Shown piece after piece: positions 10,441 to 21,578 of a stretch of 64,000 nucleotides of DNA; the first letter of the stretch is position 1, and each line of letters starts with the position of its first letter. This DNA is from CAVSWT01 sp963746735. Lineage in GTDB: Bacteria; Bacteroidota; Ignavibacteria; Ignavibacteriales; Ignavibacteriaceae. The notes beneath the pieces were generated by a model that was not told where the DNA came from, made no database searches, and worked only from the letters and a program-made list of their open reading frames with translations. Location of the stretch: positions 62,001 through 126,000 of the forward strand of contig CAVVCO010000037.1 of assembly GCA_963746735.1 (NCBI GenBank), written 5' to 3'. The translations under genes were made by a program, and so were the position numbers.

Positions 10441-13400
10441 GTGGAAAGAAATAGAATTTATTCTAAAATAATTTTAGTCATACTAATTTTATTTTTTTCA
10501 ATAAATGTATCTGCTCAAAGAATTGTTGATAAAAATAAAGGAAACCATAACAACACAAAATCCGGAATTATGGATGGTAATCTTGTGCAAACCGTCTTTT
10601 ATAACTTTGGAGAAATAGCTGATTACAATAATCAGCCTTCAATTAGCGGGGTTTGGCCTAAGGGTTCCGGCCATACGTACGTTGATGGTGTAGCAGTAAT
10701 TGTTCAATCAGAAGTAAACTATAATGGAAATACATTTCATCCTCTTGAAACAAATTATTATGAATATACCAGGGCAGATCCCCAGACTAAAGTAACCTAT
10801 GGCTGGTGGGCTTTGCCTGGTTATGCAAGTTTGTATCAGAGCAGTGTTGCCAGAAGCGATGATCCAACGACATGGCCTGCAACCTGGCCTGACAGAACAT
10901 CTGATTGGGATGGGCAGTGGGATGGATTTTTTGGAAAAGGAATAAAAAATGCTGATCTCGAATCTTTCTTTGTCTTTGATGATAATGAAGACAGAGAATA
11001 TATTGCTAAATATGGATTTCTTCCCTGATGCAGACGATCCAACACGCGGTGGATTAGGAATGCAGGTAAGAGGAAGAGGATTTCAATGGTCGCAGGTTCT
11101 AGCTCAAGACGTAATTTTTTGGTACTATGAAATTACTAATATGTCTACAACAGATTACCCAAAATCTTTGTTCGCACAATATATTGATTGGGGAATAGGC
11201 GGTCATGACAATTCTTCCAATAATGCAGGCGATTACAGCGAAGCCCTCGATATTTCTTATTCATGGTCTACTGTATCATTCGGAAGTCCCGGACATTGGA
11301 GCCCGGTTGGATATAGCGGCTATGCATTTTTGGAAAGCCCGGGTATCTCTGATGATAATAAAGATAATGATAATGATGGGTTAACAGATGAAAAGCGTGA
11401 CAACGATGCAAGTGTATTTATTAATCAACCGGGAGAAGATCCTTATTTACGAAATCCTTCAATAGATACAACAACTTTTAGAAATTTTTACAATTATTCT
11501 TGGCAGCCTCATTGGGATGCAGATGAAAATGCGAATTGGAAATCTTTTACTGATGTAAATGGAAATGGCAAATGGGATTCCGGTGAGCCTTTAAATGACG
11601 ATGTTGGGGCAGATGGAATTGGACCGTTTGACGATGGTTATTCAGGACCAGATGCTGATGGTACTGAAGGTGACGGTAAACCGGAACAAGGCGAACCCGA
11701 TTTTGGTATTCTTGATAAAGATGAATCAGATCAGCTTGGCTTAACAGGCTTTCAAATTTTTGCTGTACACACTTACGATTTAAATAATGATGAAGCAAAC
11801 TGGAAGGCACTTGCTGGACTTCCATCTCCGCATGGGCAAACTCTGGAAGGAGTAAATTTAGGAAATTTCTTCTCCAGTTATTTATTCCATATGAACGGAA
11901 GAAATACTTATTCTATGCAAACAGGGCAGCAAGAAGAAGCAGGTGAAACACAGCGCTTTTCAATGTCTTTATTATTTGGAATTGATAGAGACGATTTATT
12001 CAGAAGAAAGAAAACAATTCAATCAATTTATAATGCTAATTATAGATTTGCTAAGCCGCCGGATAAACCAACTATAACTGCTATCCCTGGAAATCAAAGA
12101 GTAACTATTTATTGGGATAACAGATCAGAAAAGACTTTCGATGCATTTTATCAAAGATATAATTTTGAAGGTTATAGAATTTATCGTTCTACCGAACCAA
12201 ATTTTATTGAAGATCAAGTTATTACCGATGCGTACGGCAAAACTACGTTCAGAAAACCAATTGCACAATATGATTTAATCGATGGCGTCAAAGGGCTTCA
12301 TCCAATTGCAGTAAATGGGGCTATGTTTAATCTGGGTGATGACACAGGTTTAAAACATTCCTTTATTGATACCACAGTTCAAAATGGACAAACATATTAT
12401 TATGCTGTTGTTGCTTATGACAAGGGTTTTGTAACTACTAATGTAAATGGAGTTGTAGAAGGCATTCCTCCTTCCGAAACAACAAGCATTATTAAAGTTG
12501 ATATAAACGGTAAAGTGAAGACAGATATCAATACTGCTGTTGTTACGCCTTCGGCACCTTCGGCAGGATACGTTCCACCGAATATTGCTAACTTTGATTC
12601 AACTGGACCGGGGACAGGGTATGCAGCAATTCAGATTTTAAATCCTGAACTGGTAAAAGATTTAAATACATATAGAGTTGAGTTTGTTGATAATTCTACA
12701 TTTCATGATAATCCCCATCCTTCATTTAGGATGATTAATTATTCAGATAACGATACACTTGTTCATTTAACTTCAATTGATGGTAATGAATTTCAAACAT
12801 CGGTGTTTGACGGATTTTCAGTTGTCTTGGTAAATGATACATCTGTAGCAGTTAATTCAAGTCAAACTAGGTGGATAGTTGGAAATAGTAATTATATGGT
12901 TCCGGTTGGATTCGATTCCCGATATGCGCCTGCATATCAAAGCAAAAAAATTCTCTTGCCGGCAGATTTTGAAATAACTTTAACTGAGCCGGGTAAAGGA
13001 GATACTTCATATCCATCTTCAAGTTTTTCACAGCCAATTCCATCAAATATTATTATCAAAGATGTAACGGATGGCATTGATCATTTTCAATTTATCTTTA
13101 GAGATAATGACAATAATAATTTGTTTACTAATGGAGATGCAATATTTGTAGTCTGTGGAGATTCAATTAATAAAAAAGCAACAAGTTTTTCAAACTTACA
13201 TGTTGGATGGTCCATTTCTTTATTTAAGGATACAACCATTGCTGAATCAAATCAAGTCTCCCCGCAAATTGGTGATGTATTCAAGGTAGTTACTACAAAA
13301 CCGTTTAGAACCGGAGAGTACTATCAATTCACAACAAAATCTGCATATTTCAATAAGGACAATGTTAAATCAGATATGAATGATATTGCAGTTGTCCCGA

Positions 13401-13684
13401 ATCCTTATACCGGAGCAGCATCGTGGGAACCTTCGACAACAGAAGTAGGAAGAGGTGAACGCAGGGTTTTCTTTATACATCTTCCACAGAAATGCACAAT
13501 CAGAATTTATACAATCAGTGGAAATTTAGTGCAGACTATTTATCATGATAGCAATTTAACAAATGGACAAGAGCCCTGGAATTTAGTTTCTAAAGACGGA
13601 ATGGATATAGCTTTTGGTGTTTATATTTTTCATGTCCAGGCGGATGAAGGTGAAATGATAGGAAAATTTGCAGTTATAAAATAA
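10441..13684 (+). CDS. Large secreted protein of unknown function with FlgD/T9SS-like C-terminus (one frameshift)
   Basis: Predicted exported protein (signal peptide 'IILVILILFFSINVSAQ'), 1080 residues after removing one extra base near 11016-11018 (GFFPDADDPTRGGLG). It contains Asp-rich, dockerin/thrombospondin-like calcium loops ('DDNKDNDNDGLTDE', 'DVNGNGKWDSGEPL'), FN3-like segments in the middle ('GYRIYRSTEPNF', 'YYYAVVAYDKG'), and ends with 'AVVPNPYTGAASWEP...GVYIFHVQADEGEMIGKFAVIK', a FlgD-Ig-like tail. It lies 25 bp after the TonB receptor and 29 bp before the PorV-like gene, so it is probably their surface partner. I do not recognise a characterised family; the start is GTG at 10441. 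Confidence 0.7.
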
Positions 13685-13713
13685 GCTAATGAATGCGATC
13701 ATTTGAGGTATTT

Positions 13714-14752
13714 ATGAAAATTAAATTTTTACAGTTTCTAATAATTATTAGCTTTCTAACAGCTGAGTTTTTATACCCCCAAAACGGAAGCAATAATGTA
13801 TCAAAAGCCGGAACTACAGCCGGTACATTTTTAGAAATAGGTATTGGCCCCTCCAGTGGAATGGGCGGAGCTTTTGTTAGTCTTGCAAATGATGCAACGG
13901 CTTTATACTGGAACTCTGCAGGGATGGCGAATCTTACTCAAAATGAAGTTTCAATTAATCATATAAACTGGCTTGCCTCAACAAGTCTAGATTATGCAGC
14001 ATTAGTTATCCCTTTAGGGGAGTTAGGGAATATTGGTTTTAGTTTTACTTCACTATCAGTAGGTGATGAAAAAGTAAGAACAGTTGAATTGCCTGAAGGA
14101 ACCGGCGAATACTTTAGTGCATCAGACATTGCTGTTGGTGTTATCATATGCAAGAAATCTAACAGAAAGATTTTCTATTGGATTCACCGCCAAATATATT
14201 CAAGAGACTATTTGGCATATGTCAAGCAATGCTTTCGCAATTGATATTGGAACTTTATTTAAAACAGATTTGATAGGAGGACTTACAATCGGTGCATCAC
14301 TTTCAAATTTTGGAACAAAGATGATATTATCCGGAAGTGATACAAGAACATACGCAAGTGTTGATCCTACAAAGCTAGGCTCAAATGATAGAATACCTTA
14401 TGTTATTGATCTTGATTCATGGGATCTGCCGTTATTATTTAGAATTGGTGTATCCACAAACGCTATCAATACTGATGATTACAGATTAACTTTAGCTGTA
14501 GATGCATTACATCCTAATGATAATTATGAAAGTGTTAATACAGGAGCAGAATTTTCTTATAAAGATTTTATTTCCATTAGAGGCGGTTATCAATCATTAT
14601 TCTTAAAGGATAAGGAAGGCGGTTTAACATTTGGCGTTGGGATAAATTCAAAATTTCTTTTTTCAAATGATCTTTTCCGGTTTGATTATGCCTACCGTGA
14701 TTTTGGAAGGCTTAATGCAGTACATTCTTTTTCGGTAGGGATTAAATTTTAG
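13714..14752 (+). CDS. PorV/PorQ-type outer-membrane beta-barrel protein (one frameshift)
   Basis: Outer-membrane barrel of the PorV (UPF0164) group. In T9SS organisms PorV shuttles cargo to the attachment complex, and paralogues accompany TonB receptors. Motifs include 'FLEIGIGPSSGMGGAFVSLANDATALYWNSAGMA' elements near residues 35-70 and the final 'AVHSFSVGIKF' strand. One extra base near 14141-14143 moves the frame at AVGV-SYARNLTERFSIGFTAKYI; correction gives 345 residues. I chose ATG 13714 over ATG 13693 because GAGG lies just upstream and the shorter form starts with a proper signal peptide (MKIKFLQFLIIISFLTAEFLYPQ). Confidence 0.8.
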
Positions 14753-14777
14753 GATGAATTTATATTAGATTCAAAAA

Positions 14778-16332
14778 ATGTATTTAAAGAATAAATATAA
14801 TTATCAGTTACTGTTTTTAATTTCAGCAGCTATTTTAATAATCACTTCTTCAATTATTCCAAAAGATAAAGAAGACTCTGTTACGATAAATTTTAAAACC
14901 GCATTAAACAATAAAGTCGGTAATAAAATATTTAGCTCAAATCGGCGATAAAGAAATTACTGTAAGAGAATTTCTTACTAGCTATGAGTTTGGCCCGGCA
15001 TTTCCCAAGAAAATAAAAAATTCTAAGAAACATTTTTTAGATTATATGATTAATGAAAAGTTAATTGCTTTGAAGGGATATTCTTTAGGTTTTGATGATT
15101 CAATGCATGTTACAGAATTGCTGAATGCAATAAAAGGCGACTTATCAACCGGAGAGATGTATAATGATGATATTCTAAAAAATATAAAAGTTACAAAGCA
15201 AGAATTAGATAAAGCTTCAGCCGAGAAACAAATTAATTACAATATTAAATGGCTTTTTTCACCAAATGAAGATTCACTTTCATTTTTTGTTTCAAAACTT
15301 AAAAAAGGGATAAAGTTCGATTCATTATTTAATCTTCAATTGAATGATTCAGTTTTTAAAGATGAAAGATCAATGGAAATTGATAAGTTTAAATTGAAGG
15401 ATAAAAATCCTGAATTATCTAAAATTATTGATACGATGAAAGTTGGAAATGTATCTTCTGTTGTAAAAGCTGGAGACGGCTTTTATATTTTTAAGCTTGA
15501 CGATATTTGGAAGAATATGGTAGCCACTCAAAGTGAATTGGCAGAAGACAAAGCAGATGCAGAGGAAGTGATTAAAAAAGAAAAGATGGATCATGAGTCG
15601 GATATTTATGTTAACAGTTTATTAAAATCTGAAACTCCGCTAATAAAAGGTAATGCATTTGCAATAGTAAGATCTTATTTAGGCGGTTATGAATTGTCAA
15701 AAGAAAAATATGACGAATGGAAACTTGATAGCAGACTTCAAGAGCAAATCAAAAAATTGAATATCAAAAGAAATAATTATGGAAAGCTGCCTCTTGTTAC
15801 ATTAAAAGATACGGTATTAAACATTGATGATTTTATCAATTGGTATAGAATGAGAAGTCAATTTATAAAATTAGATAAAGAAGACTTTAATAAATTTTCG
15901 GCTTCAATTGAAAGCAATATATGGCAGATGGTTCGTGATAATTTATTAATGAAGCGCGCTTATGCAAGGGGATATCAAAATAAGGAATCAGTTAAACAGC
16001 AATTACAATGGTGGAAAGATAAAATTGTTTATGCTGTTATGAGAGATAAGATCATCAATTCAATAAAGTTGGATGATAGTGAAAGCAATACCAGCAAACT
16101 TCCTAAGCCTAGCGAAAAAAAAGACATGGAAATAACTGAAAAAATTCTCCATGAAGTCCTTGCTCTCAAACAAAAAATCAAAATAAAAATTAATGAAGAG
16201 CTCTTGAATAAAATTTTTGTAGAAGATAGCAATGATCCTAAGACTATTGATCTCTATATAGTAAAAAAAGGAGGAATATTTCCTCATCCTGCCTATCCCA
16301 CTATTGATATGCTTTGGCGAAACTGGCAATGA
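14778..16332 (+). CDS. SurA/PpiC-like periplasmic peptidyl-prolyl isomerase-type chaperone (one frameshift)
   Basis: Probable periplasmic folding factor. An N-terminal hydrophobic stretch ('LFLISAAILIITSS') acts as signal or anchor; the SurA-like N-domain follows ('GDKEITVREFLTSYEFGP...FLDYMINEKLIA'), then a parvulin-like segment ('INYNIKWLFSPNEDSL', 'KVGNVSSVVKAGDGFYIFKLDDI', ~residues 140-250) and a helical C-terminal region. One extra T near 14931-14933 breaks the frame; reading KILAQIGDKEITVREF gives 517 residues. The gene sits between the PorV-like gene and the sugar-binding lipoprotein, overlapping the latter by four bases (ATGA). It probably helps fold the receptor or barrel encoded upstream. 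Isomerase activity is not certain. Confidence 0.65.
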
Positions 16333-17623
16333 AAAATTTAGTTTTATTAATTTTATTTTTATTCCTCTCACTCAATAGTATTTCATGCAACAGTAAAGAT
16401 TCTAGAAATACTAATTCAATTCTTTACTGGTCATCAAACAATACTGAAGAAATAACGTTTGCAAAAGAAAAGGTTGATGAATGGAATAAAAATCATCCTG
16501 CACAAAAAAATATCTTTTCAACCAGTTCCTGAAGGACAATCAAGTGAAGAAATAATTCTTGCTGCAGTTGTGGGAAAAACAACCCGGATATTTATTCTAA
16601 CATGTGGCAGGGTGATGTTGAATCTTATGCAAATGCCGGAGTGCTTGTTGCTTTAGATACATTAAAAGGATTTACGGATTTTATTTATGAGAGATGCGAT
16701 TCTGAAGTAGTGAAAGAAATAACTTCTCAGGATGGACATATTTACCAAATTCCATGGAAAATAAATCCGATCATGTTATTGTATAATGAAAAATTGGTTG
16801 ATCAAATTGGATTTGAAAATCCGCCAACAGATTACAGTCAGTATTTTGATGCCTGCAAAAAATTTACTAAGGACGAAAACGGAGATGGATATATTGATCA
16901 TTGGTTTGGTTATTCAGAAGTAATTGTAACCTGGTGGCAAAGATTTTTTGATTTTTATCCATTATACTTAGCAGCTTCAGGTGGTGCACCATTAGTTAAA
17001 AATAATAAAGCTGCATTTAATAATAAGTATGGAATTGAAGTTTTCAAGTTTTTACAGACACTTTATGATAAAAAATATTTTTCACGTGAGCGATTATCTC
17101 AAAGGCAGGATGTTTTTCTTTCCGGTGTGATTGCATCAAGGTTTACTGGCCCATGGGAAATTTCACATGCAGAAAAATTTAAACCAAAAGGATTTGAATA
17201 TAACTTTACGCATTTACCTGTTCCGGATGATCATAAGGGACCAATATACACTTATGGAGATCCCAAAAATATTGTAATATTTAAAACATGTCCCTAATGC
17301 AGAATTAGCCTGGCAGTTTATTAAAACAATGATAACTAAAAAAGGAGATCTTGAATTTTTAAAAATTGCTAAATCAATTGCCGAGAAGAAAAAATCTTGA
17401 TACAGATCCTTACTTTGATGAATATTTTAAGGACAATCCGAAGATGATTCCTTTCGCAAAACAATCAAGTTCGTTAAAGGTACAGATGAAGTTCTTTACT
17501 TAAAAGAAGTTTTTGATCTTATCTCGCAAGAGTATGAAGCTTGTGTTGTATATGGTAAGAAAACACCGGAAGAAGCATTTAAGCGATGCTGAAAAAGCAG
17601 TGAACTTATTATACATTAAATAA
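16329..17623 (+). CDS. ABC-transporter sugar-binding lipoprotein (six frameshifts)
   Basis: Extracytoplasmic solute-binding protein family 1 for a carbohydrate ABC importer. The start has a lipobox ('FLSLNSISCNS'), so it is membrane-anchored. Family motifs: 'PEGQSSEEIILAAVVGKTTPDIYSNMWQGDV', 'GHIYQIPWKINPIMLLYNEKL', 'KFTKDENGDGYIDHWFGYSE', 'YTYGDPKNIVIFKHVPNAELAWQFI'. Frame changes near 16504-16510 (+), 16583-16585 (-), 17283-17286 (+), 17389-17394 (+), 17463 (-) and 17581 (+); the net two extra bases give 430 residues, a normal length. The permease genes follow after 6 bp. Calcium-loop-like 'DENGDGYID' is notable. Ligand likely mannooligosaccharide from context. Confidence 0.82.
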
Positions 17624-17629
17624 TACAAA

Positions 17630-18487
17630 ATGAAAAACAAAAAAATTGTACCATATTTATTTGTAATGCCTTATATATTACATTTTTTTGTATTCATAGC
17701 TTTCCCTGTTAGTTTTCTCTATCGTTTTAACATTTCACAAATGGAATATTATTTCTCCAATGGAATACATTGGTCTAGGAAATTTTAAAAGATTGGTTAA
17801 CGATCAATTTTTTTTTAGATCACTTTGGAACACAATTGTTTTTTTAATAATTCATATTCCTCTCCAAATAGTATTTGCACTTTTAATTGCAGAAGTATTA
17901 AATCAGAAAATAAAATTTCGTGGATTTTTCAGAGCAGCATTTTTTCTTCCGGTAATTGTTTCGGGTGTGGTAGTCACAATTTTGTGGCAGCAGCTTTATG
18001 GTTTTGATACCGGGTTATTTAATCGCATACTGACAAGTGTTGGTTTAAGTAAAGTCGGATGGTTGGTCGACCCCAATGTTGCAATGCCTTCAATAGCAAT
18101 TATGGCGACATGGAAAAATGTGGGCTGTATATTATTTTATTTTTAGTTGGACTTCAAACGGTGCCGGTTCATTATTATGAAGCTGCGGAATTGGAAGGCG
18201 CAACTCATTGGCAAAAGTTCTTTAAAATTACAATTCCGATGATCAACCCAACAATCTTTATGGTTGTAATTCTTTCAACTATCGGCGGATTTTCACTTTT
18301 TATTGAACCTTATGTTATGACTGGCGGCGGTCCTTTAAATAGTACGCTCTCAGCAGTTCTTTATATTTACAAACAAGGATTTTTCTATTACCACATGGGA
18401 TATGCGACTACATTAGGATTATTTTTTGCGGCTTTGATTTTAGGTGTAGTAATGATTCAAAAGAAATTCATTGAAAAAGAAAAATGA
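17630..18487 (+). CDS. ABC sugar permease, MalF/UgpA type (two frameshifts)
   Basis: Inner-membrane subunit of the sugar ABC importer. Six hydrophobic segments can be followed from 'IVPYLFVMPYILHFFVFIAFPV' to 'LGLFFAALILGVVMI'. The cytoplasmic EAA loop that docks on the ATPase is 'YYEAAELEGATHWQKFFKI'. One extra base near 17711 (FPV-VFSIVLTFHKWNIISPMEYIGL) and one missing base near 18124 (KNVG-LYIILFLVGLQ) are needed; the result is 285 residues, normal for the family. It overlaps the next permease by four bases, so the two are translationally coupled. Confidence 0.85.
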
Positions 18488-19303
18488 AATTAATTAAGAA
18501 GTTATTTTCATATATCATTCTTTTAATTGGAGGATTGACATTTCTCTATCCATTTTATTGGATGATTATGGCTTCTTTAGCACCTGAAAATGAAATAGCA
18601 AATTTGAATTTATTGCCTTCTTCAGTTTCACTTAATAGTTACACACAGCTATTAAGTAAGGTCCCGATTGGCAGATCTTTTGTCAACAGCATTTTTGTTG
18701 CGTCGATGGTAACTTTAGGAGTTTTAGTTTTTGGTTCAATGGTCGGCTATGCTTTGTCTCGAATGGAATTTAAAGGAAGAAATTTAATTTTTTATATAAT
18801 CATTTTTACGATGACTCTTCCTTTCCAAATTACATTAATTCCACAATATATAATTATGGTAAAGTTCGGATGGGTGGATACATATTATGCATCTAATAAT
18901 TCCTTATTTGATGAACGCATTGAGCATAATAATGTTTAGGCAATATTTTAAAAGTATTCCGCAGGACTTAATCGATGCTGCAAAAATTGATGGATGCGGT
19001 GAACTAAGAATTTTATTTCGAATATTTTGGCCGAATTCTCTGCCTGCAATAATTACAGTTGGAATAATAACTTTTATGTCATCATGGAATGAAGTATTGT
19101 GGCCATTAATTGTCATCCGTGATGACCACTTAATGACTATGCCGCAGCTAGTAACTTTGTTTGTGGTTGGTGGAAGAGCCGAATCTCAGCTTGGTGTTAA
19201 GCTTGCCTCAGCTACATTATTAGCTCTGCCTATTGTAATTGCGTATTTGTTTTTTCAAAAATATTTCATACAAAGTATGGCATCCACAGGGATGAAGGAA
19301 TAA
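18484..19303 (+). CDS. ABC sugar permease, MalG/UgpE type (one frameshift)
   Basis: Second inner-membrane subunit of the sugar importer. Hydrophobic segments run from 'LFSYIILLIGGLTFLYPFYWMIMASL' to 'LLALPIVIAYLFFQKYF'; the EAA motif is 'LIDAAKIDGCGELRILFRIFWP'. An extra T at ~18892 breaks the frame (WVDTYYA-LIIPYLMNALSIIMFRQYF); correction gives 272 residues. No ABC ATPase gene lies in the window, so the importer probably borrows a shared MsmK/MalK-type ATPase encoded elsewhere. It is followed after 48 bp by a GH130 phosphorylase. Confidence 0.86.
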
Positions 19304-19351
19304 GATAATTAAATTTATGGTTATTACTGAATAAAATTTATTGGGAGTAAA

Positions 19352-20254
19352 ATGAAAATAATTAGACATGGAGAAAATCCGATCATTACAAAAGAAGATG
19401 TACCATTTAAGGTCAATAGTATTTTTAATGCCGGGGCAACAAAATTCGAAGATAAATATTTGCTTATATGCCGGGCTGAAATGCCGAATGGCCGTTCATC
19501 TTTTGTATTAGCCTGGAGTGAAGATGGAATAAAGTTTAAAGTTGATGCGAAGCCTTGTTTAGTTCCCGAAGATCATAAAAATATATTAAAATATGTTGAG
19601 TGGGGAATTGAAGATCCCCGCGTGGTTAAGATTGATGATAAATACTATTTGACGTATACAGGCTACTCTAAATTTATGCCTTTAATTGTTTTAACTGAGA
19701 CAAAAGATTTTAAGGACTTTAGTGTTTTAGGCCCAATCTCGTCACCGTCAAATAAAGATTGCTCTATATTTCCTGAAAAGATAAATGGATATTATTGGAG
19801 AGTTGACCGCCCATCTGCAGAACAAAGACATGATATTTGGATAAGCAAAAGTAAAGATCTAATTCATTGGGGAGAGTATGAACTGTTTGCAGAACCTATT
19901 CAGGGTACCTGGGAAAATGATAAGATTGGCAACTCAACTCCGCCTATTAAAACTAAAGAAGGATGGTTAATGCTTTATCATGGTGTACGCGGCTTTGGTA
20001 TCAGCTCTTTGTATAAACTTGGTGTTATGCTGCTCGATTTGGAAAAACCATGGATCATTAAAGGCAGAAGTAAAGAGCCAATCCTTTCTCCTGAATTAGA
20101 TTATGAACGTGTAGGTGACGTCGGCAACGTAGTTTTTTCGAACGGATGGGTCATTGAAAATAATGGAGAAGTGAAAATTTATTACTCAGGTGCTGATACA
20201 AATGTAAGTTTGGCAACAACATCAGTTGAATATCTTTTATCACTTTGCAAATAA
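19352..20254 (+). CDS. GH130 phosphorylase, probably beta-1,4-mannooligosaccharide phosphorylase
   Basis: Cytoplasmic enzyme (no signal peptide) that would phosphorolyse beta-mannosides to mannose-1-phosphate. Five-bladed propeller motifs: 'NPIITKEDVPFKVNSIFNAGA', 'LICRAEMPNGRSSFVLAWSEDGI', the catalytic-acid context 'WGIEDPRV' (Asp88), 'NSTPPIKTKEGWLMLYHGV', and 'RVGDVGNVVFSNGWV...YYSGADT'. Length (300 residues) fits compact members of the GH130_2 type. A good Shine-Dalgarno (GGGAG) precedes the ATG. The link to ABC permeases and beta-mannosidase supports the mannooligosaccharide role; exact chain-length and linkage preference are not visible. Confidence 0.82.
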   Translation: MKIIRHGENPIITKEDVPFKVNSIFNAGATKFEDKYLLICRAEMPNGRSSFVLAWSEDGIKFKVDAKPCLVPEDHKNILKYVEWGIEDPRVVKIDDKYYLTYTGYSKFMPLIVLTETKDFKDFSVLGPISSPSNKDCSIFPEKINGYYWRVDRPSAEQRHDIWISKSKDLIHWGEYELFAEPIQGTWENDKIGNSTPPIKTKEGWLMLYHGVRGFGISSLYKLGVMLLDLEKPWIIKGRSKEPILSPELDYERVGDVGNVVFSNGWVIENNGEVKIYYSGADTNVSLATTSVEYLLSLCK

Positions 20255-20270
20255 TATTAAGATTAATTTA

Positions 20271-21572
20271 ATGATAAAAAAAATATTTCCCATAAGCATA
20301 TTTTTAATCCTTCTCGCTATCTCAAATTTGAGTTGTGCCCAGACAAATGAAAAACAATTAGTTCTAATTAATACTTCACATCTGGATTCTCTTTATGAAG
20401 ATATTACTATTGAAAACAAGTCAATGGGAATAATTCATATTTATAGTGACTTTCCAGATTACAAATGGATTGGAGATGACGATGAAGGGATTGCTTGTGT
20501 TGATGACGCAGCAAGAGCAGCAGTTTTTTATTTAAAGTATTATCAATATAAAAATGATAATCAGAGTTTAAGAAAAGCTAAAAACCTTCTTAAGTTTTTA
20601 TTATTCATGCAAGCAGAGAATGGATATTTTTACAATTTTATTTGGCCTAATCATGCTATAAATAAAACATTTAAGACCAGCGTTGCTGAACCAAATTGGT
20701 GGAGCTGGCGTGCCGTATGGGCTTTGATGGAAGGGTACGAAATTTTAAAACAAAGTGATAAAGAGTTTGCATCAGAAATATTAGATAAAGTTGAACTGAC
20801 TGTTAATAAAACTTTAAAAGATATTCCGCAAAAATTAATTACAAAAGAAATTAAAGGATTTAAAAGGCCTACCTGGCTTCCAATTGAAACAGCTTCTGAC
20901 CAAGGTGCACTAATGCTTTTAGGATTAACAGAATATTATAAAAACACAGGCAAGAAAGAGATTTACAAATATTGCGAAAACTTAGCCGATGGTATTATTC
21001 TTATGCAGGAAGGCGATAAAAATATTTATCCTTATGGAGCAATACTAAGCTGGGAAAATGTTTGGCATGGCTGGGGGAATCTTCAATCATATTCATTATT
21101 GAAATTTTATGAAAATAGTAAATATGAACCGGCAAAATCTGCTGCATTAAAAGAGATTGATAATTTCTATAAATATCTAATGGATAAAAACTATTTTTCA
21201 GAGATAACATTTGATAAAACTGACAACAAAATTTTGCCTCTTGAAACTAAGCAATTCTCTCAAATAGCATATATTATTCGGCCAATGGTTTATGCAAGTT
21301 TAGAAGCAAATAATATTACTAAGGATGAAAAATATTCTGTTATAGCTGGCGAGTTTGCGAATTGGTTCTTTGGGAAAAATATAACCAATAAGCAAATGTA
21401 TTTTCCGCAAACAGGAATTTGTTATGATGGAATAAATAGTAAAGAAGAAGTAAATAAAAATTCAGGTGCTGAATCAACTATTGAAGCATTATTATCATTG
21501 CTGGATATTAGTCAAAACCTAAAAGCTAAAAATGAAGTAGAAAAGTATATATCAAAAGAAAGTAATAAATAA
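20271..21572 (+). CDS. Alpha/alpha-barrel lipoprotein, putative glycan-active, unknown family
   Basis: Membrane lipoprotein: signal 'IFPISIFLILLAISNLSCAQ' with a lipobox cysteine. The rest is a helical (alpha/alpha)-barrel-like domain with 'CVDDAARAAVFYLKYY', 'AEPNWWSWRAVWALMEGYEIL', 'WHGWGNLQSYSLLKFYE' and a final 'NKNSGAESTIEALLSLLDI'. The same motifs occur in the C-terminal half of the glycosyltransferase fusion at 28250-30586 ('CTDDNARALLLTVLL', 'NQNQGGESTLAFLLSL'), so the two share a domain. ATG 20271 is preferred over the upstream in-frame TTG because it begins the signal peptide. It lies between GH130 and beta-mannosidase, so glycan binding or hydrolysis is likely, but no characterised family is recognised. 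Confidence 0.6.
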   Translation: MIKKIFPISIFLILLAISNLSCAQTNEKQLVLINTSHLDSLYEDITIENKSMGIIHIYSDFPDYKWIGDDDEGIACVDDAARAAVFYLKYYQYKNDNQSLRKAKNLLKFLLFMQAENGYFYNFIWPNHAINKTFKTSVAEPNWWSWRAVWALMEGYEILKQSDKEFASEILDKVELTVNKTLKDIPQKLITKEIKGFKRPTWLPIETASDQGALMLLGLTEYYKNTGKKEIYKYCENLADGIILMQEGDKNIYPYGAILSWENVWHGWGNLQSYSLLKFYENSKYEPAKSAALKEIDNFYKYLMDKNYFSEITFDKTDNKILPLETKQFSQIAYIIRPMVYASLEANNITKDEKYSVIAGEFANWFFGKNITNKQMYFPQTGICYDGINSKEEVNKNSGAESTIEALLSLLDISQNLKAKNEVEKYISKESNK

Positions 21573-21578
21573 TTTAAT

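Noticed and set aside
7676..14752. Classical SusC/SusD polysaccharide-utilisation pair.
   Set aside because: No SusD-like lipoprotein with TPR helices follows the receptor; the partner is a large beta-rich protein with a FlgD/T9SS-like tail.
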